DNA of 64,000 nt from Halodesulfovibrio sp. MK-HDV (lineage in GTDB: Bacteria > Desulfobacterota > Desulfovibrionia > Desulfovibrionales > Desulfovibrionaceae): NCBI RefSeq assembly GCF_009914765.1, contig NZ_WYDS01000013.1, positions 62,001 through 126,000 on the forward strand. The letters run 5' to 3'. A program made the position numbers and the translations under genes. Below the pieces are notes generated by a model. It saw nothing but the letters and a program-made list of their open reading frames with translations, was not told the origin of the DNA and searched no databases. Shown here in pieces: positions 26,380-34,278 of the stretch; the first letter of the stretch is position 1; each line of letters opens with the position of its first letter.

Positions 26380-27114
26380 TTATCCCCAAGGAGAAATAGT
26401 GTGCTTGCGAAGCCATGAGTATGGAGGACGGATGCCGTATTCCAGCAGTGATCCCAAAAGGTGTTCAGGTGAACCTGTCCCTTTGAGTTCTCCGAGGTGA
26501 AGGACAATCATGGAATCCGCAAGGTCGATGACAGGCTCAAGGTCATGCACAGAAACTATCTGGGTGAGTCCCAGTTCTTTGTTGGCTTTCATAATGGAGC
26601 GCATTTCAAGCATGGCTGGATAATCCAATCCTGAGAACGGCTCGTCTAAAAGTAAAATTGATGGAGTTGAAAGCAAAGATACGGCAAGGCAGAGTTTTCT
26701 CTTTTGTCCGTAAGAAAGCGCATGGACGGGAGAGTCCCAATGATCAAGCAGGGAGAAGCGTTCAGCCATAACGCGGCAGGTCGTTTCTGCCTCAGCATCG
26801 TTTGCGGGAAACGCCAGCATCATATCTTCTGCGACGGTTGCCCCGATAATCTGTAAATCCGCATCTTGTAAAACGAGCGCGCTTTGTGCCCGCAGTTGTT
26901 GCTCGTTTCCTTTTGCGCTGATGGCACCTACGCTGAGTTCACCAGCAGACGGAGTTTGTAGGCCTGCCAGCAAAGAAAAGAGTGTTGATTTACCGCTTCC
27001 GTTTGTGCCGCACAGACAAACGAGCTCTCCTTTAGGGATAGTAAAGGAAAGATCGTTGAGAGCTGGCGTTGGATTGCCGCGGTAGGAAAATGTAAGGTTT
27101 TCTGCTGTGATCAT
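26380..27114 (-). CDS. bioM: ABC transporter ATPase, probable biotin ECF transporter A component
   Basis: A 244-residue ATPase with Walker A CGTNGSGKSTLFSLLAG (about residue 36), the Q-loop LVLQDADLQIIG, the signature LSYGQKRKLCLA and Walker B ILLLDEPFSGLD. The Q-loop region resembles EcfA/CbiO/BioM ATPases of vitamin and metal ECF transporters. It overlaps bioY by 4 bases (ATGA), so it most likely energises BioY. No BioN/EcfT permease gene is in the window, so this is a two-gene system or it borrows a T component. Confidence 0.85.
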   Translation of the reverse strand: MITAENLTFSYRGNPTPALNDLSFTIPKGELVCLCGTNGSGKSTLFSLLAGLQTPSAGELSVGAISAKGNEQQLRAQSALVLQDADLQIIGATVAEDMMLAFPANDAEAETTCRVMAERFSLLDHWDSPVHALSYGQKRKLCLAVSLLSTPSILLLDEPFSGLDYPAMLEMRSIMKANKELGLTQIVSVHDLEPVIDLADSMIVLHLGELKGTGSPEHLLGSLLEYGIRPPYSWLRKHTISPWG

Positions 27115-27647
27115 TCTGGCAGTAATCCCTGTTTACGCAAAAAGCGGAGTCCGATGACTGCGGCAGCAACTTTAATAAGGTCACCCCATATGAATGGTGC
27201 GATACCTATGGCAGCAGCTTTGGCAAAAGAAATATCCAGAGCAAATTTTAATCTCAGGAAACCAACAAGATAGACGCATGCCAGCCCGAGGAGTCCCCAA
27301 ACAAGAGGCATGATGTTGTTTTTGCTATGCTTTCCCAGTCCTGCAATGTAGGCTGTGCCCACAAAGCCTAGAAGGTAGCCGCCGGTAGGGCCGAACAGGA
27401 TTGCAAACCCTGCTTTGCCACCAGCAAAGATTGGAAGTCCGATGGCGCCCGCAAGAATATAGAGCAGCACAGCTGCTGCACCGCTGACTGGTCCAAGAAT
27501 AAAACCTGCCAGAACAATAAAAAATGTCTGTAAGGTTACCGGTACCGGTCCAATTGGAATTTGAATAAGTGCCCCTACAGCTATAAGTGCTGCAAGTAAC
27601 GCAATCCAAACTTGTCTGTGTAATCCTGTAAGTGGCGATGGTTGCAT
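27111..27647 (-). CDS. bioY: Biotin transporter substrate-binding subunit BioY
   Basis: A 178-residue membrane protein with six predicted helices of the BioY family. Recognisable are IGPVPVTLQTFFIVLAGFILG (about residues 31-51), GAAAVLLYILAGAIGLPIFAGG (split around 55-76) and GPTGGYLLGF. BioY captures biotin with high affinity. It is translationally coupled to the ATPase gene. The 230-base gap to the divergent methyltransferase must hold its promoter; I saw no clear BirA operator. Confidence 0.92.
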   Translation of the reverse strand: MQPSPLTGLHRQVWIALLAALIAVGALIQIPIGPVPVTLQTFFIVLAGFILGPVSGAAAVLLYILAGAIGLPIFAGGKAGFAILFGPTGGYLLGFVGTAYIAGLGKHSKNNIMPLVWGLLGLACVYLVGFLRLKFALDISFAKAAAIGIAPFIWGDLIKVAAAVIGLRFLRKQGLLPE

Positions 27648-27878
27648 ATATATCCTACTATTCGTTGCATGAATAAAAACATGCGGTGAGTGTTGTGTGG
27701 TGTTTTATCGTATAATGCTCTGAAACGTATAGTAGCTGGGATACGAAAAGGTCACAAGTGTGACTAGGTTGGCTAAAATTGCATATATCCGCATTTTGGA
27801 GCAGTTGTCTTTGTAGACGGATGAAACAAGGTGCGCTATTGAACGTTTTTCTGCAAAACTCAATGGTAGTTTCGATTA

Positions 27879-28544
27879 ATGACTCAACTTTCTGAATATA
27901 CACCGCGCCTTGAAGTTCCGCTTTGCGGAAGAACTTGGACGCTGGATAGAGCCGCTGATCTTGAAACACTGTGGGAATCCATGGTGGAAGATGATCTCGA
28001 TAACGACGAACGCTTACCATACTGGGTAGAGCTATGGCCTTCCAGTTTGGTTCTTGGCGAGCATTTGTTTGCACACAAAGATGAAATTGCAGGTAAATGT
28101 TGTCTGGATATCGGCTGCGGCCTTGGTTTGACTGCGATTGTTGCATCATGGCTGGGTGCACAGGTTATCGCTATGGATTATGAATTCGAAGCACTGCGTT
28201 TTGCTAGAAAGAATGCAGCGCTTAATAATGTTCCGCAGCCAGTGTGGACATTAATGGACTGGCGTTTCCCTGCAGTTCGTCCGCAGTCGGTGGACGTAAT
28301 GTGGGGCGGCGACATTATGTACGAAACTCGTTTTGTTGAGCCGGTACTCGAATTTTTGGATCATTGCCTTGTGCCGGGTGGCCGCGCATGGGTGGCAGAA
28401 CCCAATAGAAACGTGTACAACGAATTTAAAGCACAGCTTGATAAAAGGGGATGGAAATCCCGCAAGTTGCTTACTGAAAAGACAACGGCAATCTACGAGC
28501 AGCCATCAAAAGTTACTGTTAATCTTTGGGAACTGTCCCGTTAG
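27879..28544 (+). CDS. Class I methyltransferase, protein-lysine methyltransferase-like
   Basis: A 221-residue methyltransferase of the METTL/ETFB-KMT type. The N-terminus has LPYWVELWPSSLVLGEHL (about residues 46-63), typical of this group; motif I is CLDIGCGLGLTAIVASWLGA and the post-I acidic residue is in VIAMDYEFEALRFA. The DVMWGGDIMYE block replaces the usual DVVLASDVLYD. It probably methylates a protein; the substrate is unknown. The first gene of a three-gene run with nikR (24-base gap) and folE2. Confidence 0.82.
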   Translation: MTQLSEYTPRLEVPLCGRTWTLDRAADLETLWESMVEDDLDNDERLPYWVELWPSSLVLGEHLFAHKDEIAGKCCLDIGCGLGLTAIVASWLGAQVIAMDYEFEALRFARKNAALNNVPQPVWTLMDWRFPAVRPQSVDVMWGGDIMYETRFVEPVLEFLDHCLVPGGRAWVAEPNRNVYNEFKAQLDKRGWKSRKLLTEKTTAIYEQPSKVTVNLWELSR

Positions 28545-28568
28545 AATTTTTGGAAATCTGGAGGATAT

Positions 28569-28988
28569 ATGGGACGTACAATCCGCTTCGGCGTATCCCT
28601 CGATTCCGAACTGTTAGAAAAGTTTGACGATCTATGTGAAGAGCGCTGTTATCAGACTCGTTCTGAAGCGATTCGCGATTTGATTCGTAATACTCTCGTG
28701 CAGCAGGAATGGGAACAGGACGATAAAGAATTAGCAGGAACACTTACGCTTGTGTACGATCATCATAAAAGTGATTTGGCACAGCGGCTTACAGAAATTC
28801 AGCATGATGCGCATGACATGATTATTACTTCAATGCATGTGCACCTTGATCATGACAATTGTCTGGAAGTTCTTGTTCTTAAAGGAAGCGGGGCTAAGAT
28901 TCGTGCATTAGCTCAACGGCTTACTTCCACTAAGGGAGTTAAGCACGGTAAATTAAACTTAACTACAACAGGACAAGACATTGCCTAA
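28569..28988 (+). CDS. nikR: Nickel-responsive transcriptional regulator
   Basis: A 139-residue NikR. The N-terminal ribbon-helix-helix domain ([20 protein letters not shown], then [12 protein letters not shown]) is followed by the ACT-like nickel-binding domain with the ligand series His...[17 protein letters not shown]. The three His and one Cys form the square-planar Ni(II) site. It usually represses nickel uptake genes when nickel is sufficient, relevant here because the coo hydrogenase needs nickel. It overlaps folE2 by 8 bases. No NikR target is evident in the window. Confidence 0.95.
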   Translation: MGRTIRFGVSLDSELLEKFDDLCEERCYQTRSEAIRDLIRNTLVQQEWEQDDKELAGTLTLVYDHHKSDLAQRLTEIQHDAHDMIITSMHVHLDHDNCLEVLVLKGSGAKIRALAQRLTSTKGVKHGKLNLTTTGQDIA

Positions 28989-29760
28989 GCCTCTACAAGA
29001 TATTCAGATGAGCTCATCTGAAGTGGCAATTCCTATCGATAGTGTAGGTGTGAAAAATTTACGGATTCCTCTTTCTGTGCGTGATCGTGAAAACGAGGCA
29101 CAGCATACCGTAGCACAAGTGGAAGTTGGGGTTGATCTACCTGCAGCTTTCAAAGGCACACACATGAGCCGTTTCGTAGAAGCACTAGAAGGCTTCGGCG
29201 AAAAACTGGACTACAATAGTCTCAAAGACTTGCTTGCGCATATTCAGGAACGTCTTACTGCGCGCAATGCATTTATCTCTTTTACGTTCCCATATTTTAT
29301 GACACTGGCTTCACCAGCAACCAAACGTAAGAGTCGTATGGATTACGAAGTGACTCTTACAGGCGCACTGGAAGAAAACGAAATGAGCTGTATGCTCGAA
29401 GTGTGCGTGCCGGTTATGACAGTGTGTCCATGCTCCAAAGCAATCTCAGATGAAGGTGCGCATAGTCAGCGTGCGGAAATTCGTCTCCAGATTAGCATGA
29501 ACGGGTTCGCGTGGATTGAAGAATTTATCGAAATCGCGAATAACTCCGGTTCTTCGCCGGTTTATTCACTGCTCAAGCGTGAAGATGAAAAATTTGTGAC
29601 AGAAGATGCCTTCGCCAACCCGACTTTCGTGGAAGACGTTGTGCGTGCTGTTGCAAAACAACTTAGCGAACATGAAAAAATTGACTGGTACAGAGTTGAA
29701 GTCGAAAGCTTTGAGTCTATCCACAACCACAGCGCCTATGCTGTGATTGAGAGTCGCTAG
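28981..29760 (+). CDS. folE2: GTP cyclohydrolase IB
   Basis: A 259-residue FolE2 (type IB GTP cyclohydrolase), which makes 7,8-dihydroneopterin triphosphate for folate or queuosine synthesis. Family motifs: [15 protein letters not shown] near the start, the GTHMSRFVE block, the metal-binding Cys in [21 protein letters not shown], and the final [18 protein letters not shown]. The start is TTG 28981, inside the end of nikR; an ATG at 29008 is possible but would remove conserved residues. FolE2 enzymes tolerate zinc limitation because they accept other metals. Confidence 0.92.
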   Translation: MPKPLQDIQMSSSEVAIPIDSVGVKNLRIPLSVRDRENEAQHTVAQVEVGVDLPAAFKGTHMSRFVEALEGFGEKLDYNSLKDLLAHIQERLTARNAFISFTFPYFMTLASPATKRKSRMDYEVTLTGALEENEMSCMLEVCVPVMTVCPCSKAISDEGAHSQRAEIRLQISMNGFAWIEEFIEIANNSGSSPVYSLLKREDEKFVTEDAFANPTFVEDVVRAVAKQLSEHEKIDWYRVEVESFESIHNHSAYAVIESR

Positions 29761-29785
29761 TACAGTTTTTTTGGTGGTTAAATGT

Positions 29786-29845
29786 TTGTCTCCGACGGGC
29801 AAGGGCGCTGCCCTGCACCCGCAAGGGGCTTGCCCCTTAACCCCG
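29786..29845 (+). repeat. Dispersed GC-rich intergenic repeat, copy B
   Basis: TGTCTCCGACGGGCAAGGG, then GCGCTGCCC, CACCCGCAAGGGG and TGCCCCTTAACCCCG. This is the cleanest copy; it matches copy A (4206-4275, minus strand) block by block. Confidence 0.7.
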
Positions 29846-29919
29846 ATTATACGCGATGCTTGTCACGTTTACATAATGTTGGAAGCCGCGATGTTCGCTA
29901 ACTTTCCACAATGATATGA

Positions 29920-29958
29920 AAAAGGGCTGTTCTACGTAATGTAGAACAGCCCTTATTT
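29920..29958 (+). terminator. Rho-independent terminator downstream of folE2
   Basis: AAGGGCTGTTCTAC/GTAGAACAGCCCTT has a 5-base loop and a T-rich tail. It lies 160 bases after folE2, beyond repeat copy B. Confidence 0.85.
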
Positions 29959-29984
29959 ATTAAATGAAAGGTAGTGGGATAAAG

Positions 29985-30195
29985 CCGCGAGGCTATATAA
30001 GCAATAAGCTTACTTCGCATAATAAAGGTTTCTGGAGATTCTTAAGAACCTCTTGCAAGAGGTTCTTAAGCCGCCGGAACGGTAGCCGTTCTCGAGGTTC
30101 GAGAGATTACGGATAGCGATAGCAGCGCGGCAAACGTCGTAGACAAGAAAGCGTCGCAGACTTGCCAAAGGCAACCCATTTAAGCGTCGTCGAAG
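29985..30195. repeat. Structured intergenic region with a perfect 30-bp palindrome
   Basis: 30041-30070 is a perfect palindrome with arms CTTAAGAACCTCTTG/CAAGAGGTTCTTAAG. Around it lie further short inverted repeats (GTAGCC.., CGAGGTTCGAGAG) and repeats of GCGTCG. No ORF is credible. It resembles the degenerate repeat-like sequence at about 47410-47580 in style (TTTCT.., CCGCCGG). Confidence 0.5.
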
Positions 30196-30207
30196 CCTAA
30201 AAAAAAA

Positions 30208-30744
30208 CTATTCACCACCGCCGACAGCAAAACCTTGGTCAACCAGTCCTGTCGAGGCAGGCGTACCGGCAATTTTGCTTAGGAACACGTCGCCGAGCTT
30301 TTGGATGTGGCTTGAGATAGAATCGAAGTAGTTGTAATGCATTTGTTCTTCTTCGATGATGGTCTCAAATATCTTTTGGCTCCCGCTGTCACCGTTTTCT
30401 CTACAGACTATAAGGAACTGGTTGTACTGCTCTATGGTGTCATCTTCCTGATTTGCATCATAAGGGAAGATACGTTCCACGGCCTGCTTGCGCTCCACTG
30501 GGCAGCATAGCTCTGCTGTAGGCTCACCGCCGAGTTCTTTTATGCGTTCTGCAAACATTTCTGCATGTCGCATTTCATCAAGCGCAATCAGCTTAACTTG
30601 CTTTGCCAGTTCTCCGTAATCCATGTCATCCAACCCGTAATGCTGGTTCATGTATTGGGTAATGGCGTGCAGTTCCATACTCCGCGCTTTATTCAATACT
30701 TCAATGACCTTTTGACGACGGGCATCTTTGTCAGACTTACTCAT
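30208..30744 (-). CDS. bfr: Bacterioferritin
   Basis: A 178-residue ferritin-like protein with the diiron ligands in SMELHAITQYMNQHYGL (Glu), LDEMRHAEMFAERI (Glu-x-x-His) and IEEEQMHYNYFDSI. The length and sequence fit the Desulfovibrio-type bacterioferritin, which stores iron and protects against oxygen. The start at 30744 is chosen because AGGAG lies upstream; the frame continues to 30789 without a ribosome binding site. It is monocistronic. Confidence 0.92.
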   Translation of the reverse strand: MSKSDKDARRQKVIEVLNKARSMELHAITQYMNQHYGLDDMDYGELAKQVKLIALDEMRHAEMFAERIKELGGEPTAELCCPVERKQAVERIFPYDANQEDDTIEQYNQFLIVCRENGDSGSQKIFETIIEEEQMHYNYFDSISSHIQKLGDVFLSKIAGTPASTGLVDQGFAVGGGE

Positions 30745-30858
30745 GCAGTATTCTCCTAAAGGTATTGACGGGTCAGCATGCTGACGCAATCCTTTTGTTA
30801 TTTGGAGAAGAGTTTAGCGTATGTTTTGTGTGTGCGACTATGATAGTCGAAGTCTGCT

Positions 30859-32277
30859 TTAGTACGTCCGCTGTGAACAGGCGTGCATTCTGCCTTCAAT
30901 TCCTGCGATTGTTTTTGGAATTTGCTGTCCGAGTACTCGGTGGCCGTCGCGGGAGATGTAAATATCGTCTTCGATACGAATGCCGCCGAATTCGCTGAAT
31001 TGTCTTGCAGTTTCAAAATTGATGAAATCTTTGCAGGTGCCTTCGGCTTCCCATTGATCCATAAGCGCTGGAATAAAGTAGCAACCTGGTTCGACTGTCA
31101 CAACGAATCCACGTTGGAGTTTTCGCGCAAGGCGTAGACCGCGCAGCCCGAATTGTTCGGAACGGGTGATGGTTTCGTCGTAACCGACAAAGTCTTCCCC
31201 GAGTCCTTCCATGTCGTGCACATCCAGTCCAAGCATGTGCCCGAGACCATGCGGGAAGAAGAGTGCATGAGCACCAGCATTTACAATGTCTTCCACGCTT
31301 CCTTTGAGGATTCCCAGATCACGTAGGCCGGATGCGATCGTTGTGGCGGCGGTGAGGTGGCAATCGATGAATGGTACATCGGGTGCACATTTGGAAATAG
31401 CTGCTTCCTGTGCCGCGAGCACTATGGAATATACAGCGCGCTGCTGTTCGGTAAATGTTCCGGCTACAGGGAAAGTTCTTGTGATGTCTGATGCATAATG
31501 ATTTGGAGACTCGGCGCCGGAATCGATAAGCAGCAGATCACCGGAATGGAGCATGTGGCTGTATTCATGGTTGTGAAGAATTTGTCCGCGTCCGGTACAT
31601 ATTGGAGTGAAGGACGCTGAAGAGCCTGCAAGTGCAAGTGTGGAGTGAAGCAGGGAAGCTATTTGACGTTCAGAAGCTCCGGGACGCGCAGCAGAAAGTG
31701 CATTTGCGTACATTGCGTACGAAGTTTCCAATGCCTGTTCTATTTCCATTACTTCTTCAATGGATTTGATGGAACGAAGCGCAACAACTTCTTCAATGAG
31801 CGGAGTAGAGATGAAAGAATTAACTTCCATCACGCCACAGTCAAAGAGCTGAACAAGTCGCATTCGCGTATCTGAACGGTATACAGGTAGAATGTGAATA
31901 GTCCGCTGTTTCTTTTTCGCGTCAGCAACCATATGGCTGAGCGTATTTTCTGCACCGAATTTTTCAGTTCCGCAGCGGGCTGCGAGTTCTTCCGGAGTTG
32001 CTTGAGCACCGGACCATATGATGTCGTCCATGGAGAAGCCCTGATCAAAATACCATGATTCTCCGGCATCAAGGTCTATGACACCGGTGACTCCTTCATG
32101 ATCATGCCCGAAAAAATAGAGAAAAGAAGAATCCTGACGGAAAGGATACGTGTTGTCTGTGTAGTTCATTGGGGAAGCGGAGTGCCCGGGAAACAGTATC
32201 AGGCCTTTTTCACCACGCTCTGTAAGACGAGCGCAAAGGGTTTTTCGTCGCTCAACATAAGTAGCAGCAGAAAACAT
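30859..32277 (-). CDS. Xaa-Pro aminopeptidase (M24B, aminopeptidase P)
   Basis: A 472-residue M24 peptidase that removes N-terminal residues before proline. The N-terminal AMP_N domain includes YTDNTYPFRQDSSFLYFFG. The dimetal ligands are in LLIDSGAESPNHYASDITRTFP (two Asp), HGLGHMLGLDVHD (His), VTVEPGCYFI (Glu) and IRIEDDI (Glu). GGAGGCTTC precedes the ATG at 32277. It follows the terminator of the small RNA unit upstream and is transcribed alone. Confidence 0.94.
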   Translation of the reverse strand: MFSAATYVERRKTLCARLTERGEKGLILFPGHSASPMNYTDNTYPFRQDSSFLYFFGHDHEGVTGVIDLDAGESWYFDQGFSMDDIIWSGAQATPEELAARCGTEKFGAENTLSHMVADAKKKQRTIHILPVYRSDTRMRLVQLFDCGVMEVNSFISTPLIEEVVALRSIKSIEEVMEIEQALETSYAMYANALSAARPGASERQIASLLHSTLALAGSSASFTPICTGRGQILHNHEYSHMLHSGDLLLIDSGAESPNHYASDITRTFPVAGTFTEQQRAVYSIVLAAQEAAISKCAPDVPFIDCHLTAATTIASGLRDLGILKGSVEDIVNAGAHALFFPHGLGHMLGLDVHDMEGLGEDFVGYDETITRSEQFGLRGLRLARKLQRGFVVTVEPGCYFIPALMDQWEAEGTCKDFINFETARQFSEFGGIRIEDDIYISRDGHRVLGQQIPKTIAGIEGRMHACSQRTY

Positions 32278-32384
32278 GAAGCCTCCAGTTTGTCTTGTGC
32301 GCGCTATGGTCACAAGATTCTACAGGGAATGGGAAAAGTGTTGTGGTTGCACGGTTATATACGCATAAGTGGTATTTGGAAATC

Positions 32385-32420
32385 AAAAAAGGCTCCATGA
32401 CGCGCTGACGTCATGAAGCC
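32385..32420 (-). terminator. Terminator of the putative small RNA
   Basis: On the minus strand GGCTTCATGACG/CGTCATGGAGCC (G-U tolerated) has a 6-base loop and is followed by TTTTTT. It lies upstream of the peptidase gene and so must end a transcript arriving from the right. Confidence 0.88.
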
Positions 32421-32597
32421 TTTTCTGTTCCAGTATCGAATGATGGATGGTGGTGGAAGAGGAGGTGGGTCCTCCGTGCGACACTGAAACTTAGTGAGAG
32501 GAGCACTATGTGTGGATCAACGTATCTCGGTTGCCGACGATTTACGTTTCTGTATAGACAAATTGGAGGAGGTCCAAATGAGCCTAGTTACTGTTCA
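32385..32597 (-). ncRNA. Putative sigma54-controlled small RNA with anti-Shine-Dalgarno hairpins
   Basis: A predicted transcript of about 213 nt between a -24/-12 promoter and a strong terminator on the minus strand. No start codon with a ribosome binding site is found in it. It can form small hairpins: TTGGA-CCTCC-TCCAA (32577-32563), whose loop is an anti-Shine-Dalgarno sequence; TAGTG-CTCCTCT-CACTA (32508-32492), with a similar loop; and GGAGG-ACCCA-CCTCC (32475-32461). The 12-bp terminator stem at 32391-32420 is followed by six T. Read on the plus strand the same loops show GGA, so a CsrB/RsmZ-like RNA in the other direction is an alternative, but no matching promoter and terminator were seen there. 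Confidence 0.55.
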
Positions 32598-32607
32598 CTT
32601 TACTATA

Positions 32608-32623
32608 TCCAAATGCCGTGCCA
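32608..32623 (-). promoter_or_regulatory. Sigma54 (-24/-12) promoter of the putative small RNA
   Basis: TGGCACGGCATTTGGA on the minus strand matches the sigma54 consensus TGGCACG-N4-TTGCW at every conserved position but one (G for C at -12), with correct spacing. The predicted start is near 32597. Confidence 0.7.
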
Positions 32624-32698
32624 AAACGAAATAAATTTGTAACATATTGAATTATCAGTAGTTAAAATATTTGATAATAAAATAGTTAAAAAATAAAA

Positions 32699-32801
32699 GC
32701 GTTGCACTATGCAACGCTTTGAATTTGGTGAATTGAAAACCACTGTCATTTAGGGGAATGCGGGTTTTTGTTGCATAATGCAACGCGTTGCAAAGTGCAA
32801 C
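32699..32801. promoter_or_regulatory. Three activator palindromes GTTGCA-N3-TGCAAC
   Basis: Perfect 6+3+6 palindromes at 32699-32713 (spacer CTA, extended to an 11-bp arm and possibly also the regulator's terminator), 32770-32784 (TAA) and 32787-32801 (AAG). Their centres are about 84, 155 and 172 bases upstream of the -24 element, the normal range for enhancer-binding activators. The core TTGCA-N3-TGCAA equals the published LuxO site of Vibrio qrr promoters (established knowledge). Confidence 0.75.
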
Positions 32802-32830
32802 AAGTAGGATAAGAAAGTAATTGATTGATT

Positions 32831-34180
32831 TTACAAAGAATACTTTTTTAATTTACGCCAGAGTGTAGCGCGGTCAATTCCAAGGATTTTAGCCGCTGTT
32901 GCCTTGTTACCTTCGACGCTGTTCAGCACCTGTGTAATGTGCTCTTGTTCAACGTCTGCAAGGGTTCTCTGGGCATTGCCGATGTGAGCTTTTCTACGTT
33001 TTTTACTGCCTGTAGAAAATTCTTGAGGAAGGTGATTTAGATGAATGGTTCCGCTGTCGCAAAGCACAACTGCGCGCTCAATGATGTTTTCCAGTTCTCG
33101 TACGTTTCCTGGATAGGAGTGACGCATTAGTGCGAGCATGGCATCTTCCGAAAGTCCTGTGACTTCTTTGCCGAAAGTTGTGCAGTATTTTTCCATAAAG
33201 AAATTGCAGAAGAGTGGAATATCGTCAGGACGTTCGCGCAGAGCTGGCAGGCGCAGAGTAAAGACGTTCAGGCGGTAGAAGAGATCCTGTCTGAATCGGT
33301 CTGTTTCTACCAGTTTTTCGAGATTACGGTGCGTTGCAGCGATAACGCGAACATTAATAGATATGTCTGATGTTCCGCCAACTCGGGTGATCGTGCGTTC
33401 CTGAAGAACACGCAACAGCTGAACCTGCATATTAACAGGCATCTCACCAATCTCATCAAGAAGAAGCGTGCCGTTGTTTGCAGCCTCGAAGATACCTTCT
33501 TTGGTAGATTGCGCGCCGGTGAAGGCACCTTTTTCGTGCCCGAAGAGTTCGTTAGCAAGCAGTTCTGCACTAAATACACCAGCGTTGATGGCATAAAAAC
33601 GTTTTTGACCGCGCGAGCTAAGCTTGTGGATCATTTTAGCGACCATCTCTTTACCTGTACCTGTTTCTCCTTGGATAAGGACAGTACAGTCGAGTGGAGC
33701 GATGCGGGCGATCTCTTTTTTGAGCTCCTGCATAGGAGCGCTTTTGCCGATGAGTGTCGGCATTGTTTGCTGCTTTTTCAGAATCTGACGAAGCTCGTTT
33801 ACTTCTGATTGCAGGAGGCTTTTTTCCATTGCCTTCTCGATGATAACAAGAAGGTCTGCTGGATTTTCTGGCAGGGATAAAAAGTGGAACGCACCCATTT
33901 GCATTGCACGCACTGCTGCATCAACACGAGCGGAACGTGAAACCAGAATGACTTCAGTTTCGGGCGTGTTTACTTTGATGGATTTTAGCAAGTTTTGTTT
34001 TTGTGCGTGGTGGTCTTCCAGTCCGGCAATGACTACCGCAAAGTGGTCTTTTGCAAGAGTTGCACGTGTTTCATGGTGGTTATGAACATGAATCACGTCA
34101 TAGCCTGCAACTTTCAGAATTTCTGGAAGAGCTGCAAGGGAGCCGTTGTCTTTATCTACTACTAAAATATTGCGTCGCAT
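32831..34180 (-). CDS. Sigma54-dependent activator with degenerate receiver domain
   Basis: A 449-residue NtrC/LuxO-type protein. The AAA+ domain is intact: Walker [10 protein letters not shown] (about residue 172), sigma54 loop [10 protein letters not shown], Walker [12 protein letters not shown]; the C-terminal Fis-type HTH is [20 protein letters not shown]. The receiver keeps the acidic pair (VVDKDN, residues 9-11), but the phosphoacceptor position is Ala52 ([12 protein letters not shown]) and the conserved Lys is replaced (FLSLPENP), so it should not be phosphorylated normally. No kinase gene is adjacent. The TTGCA-N3-TGCAA sites and sigma54 promoter just beyond its stop suggest that it drives the small RNA. 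Confidence 0.92.
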   Translation of the reverse strand: MRRNILVVDKDNGSLAALPEILKVAGYDVIHVHNHHETRATLAKDHFAVVIAGLEDHHAQKQNLLKSIKVNTPETEVILVSRSARVDAAVRAMQMGAFHFLSLPENPADLLVIIEKAMEKSLLQSEVNELRQILKKQQTMPTLIGKSAPMQELKKEIARIAPLDCTVLIQGETGTGKEMVAKMIHKLSSRGQKRFYAINAGVFSAELLANELFGHEKGAFTGAQSTKEGIFEAANNGTLLLDEIGEMPVNMQVQLLRVLQERTITRVGGTSDISINVRVIAATHRNLEKLVETDRFRQDLFYRLNVFTLRLPALRERPDDIPLFCNFFMEKYCTTFGKEVTGLSEDAMLALMRHSYPGNVRELENIIERAVVLCDSGTIHLNHLPQEFSTGSKKRRKAHIGNAQRTLADVEQEHITQVLNSVEGNKATAAKILGIDRATLWRKLKKYSL

Positions 34181-34278
34181 ATGTGATGAAAAATAGTGGA
34201 GAGTGGCTAAGAGGTCAATGGCTATGTACTACAAGGAAAGAAGTTGCGCATGTTGTTCTGTAACGCTAATATGATCTT

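Noticed and set aside
32510-32640. Two plus-strand mini-frames with strong-looking ribosome binding sites (MCGSTYLGCRRF... and MSLVTVHFTIS...)
   Set aside because: The apparent Shine-Dalgarno sequences are the complements of the CCUCC/CUCCUC loops of the predicted minus-strand RNA, and no plus-strand promoter was found. It remains the main alternative reading.
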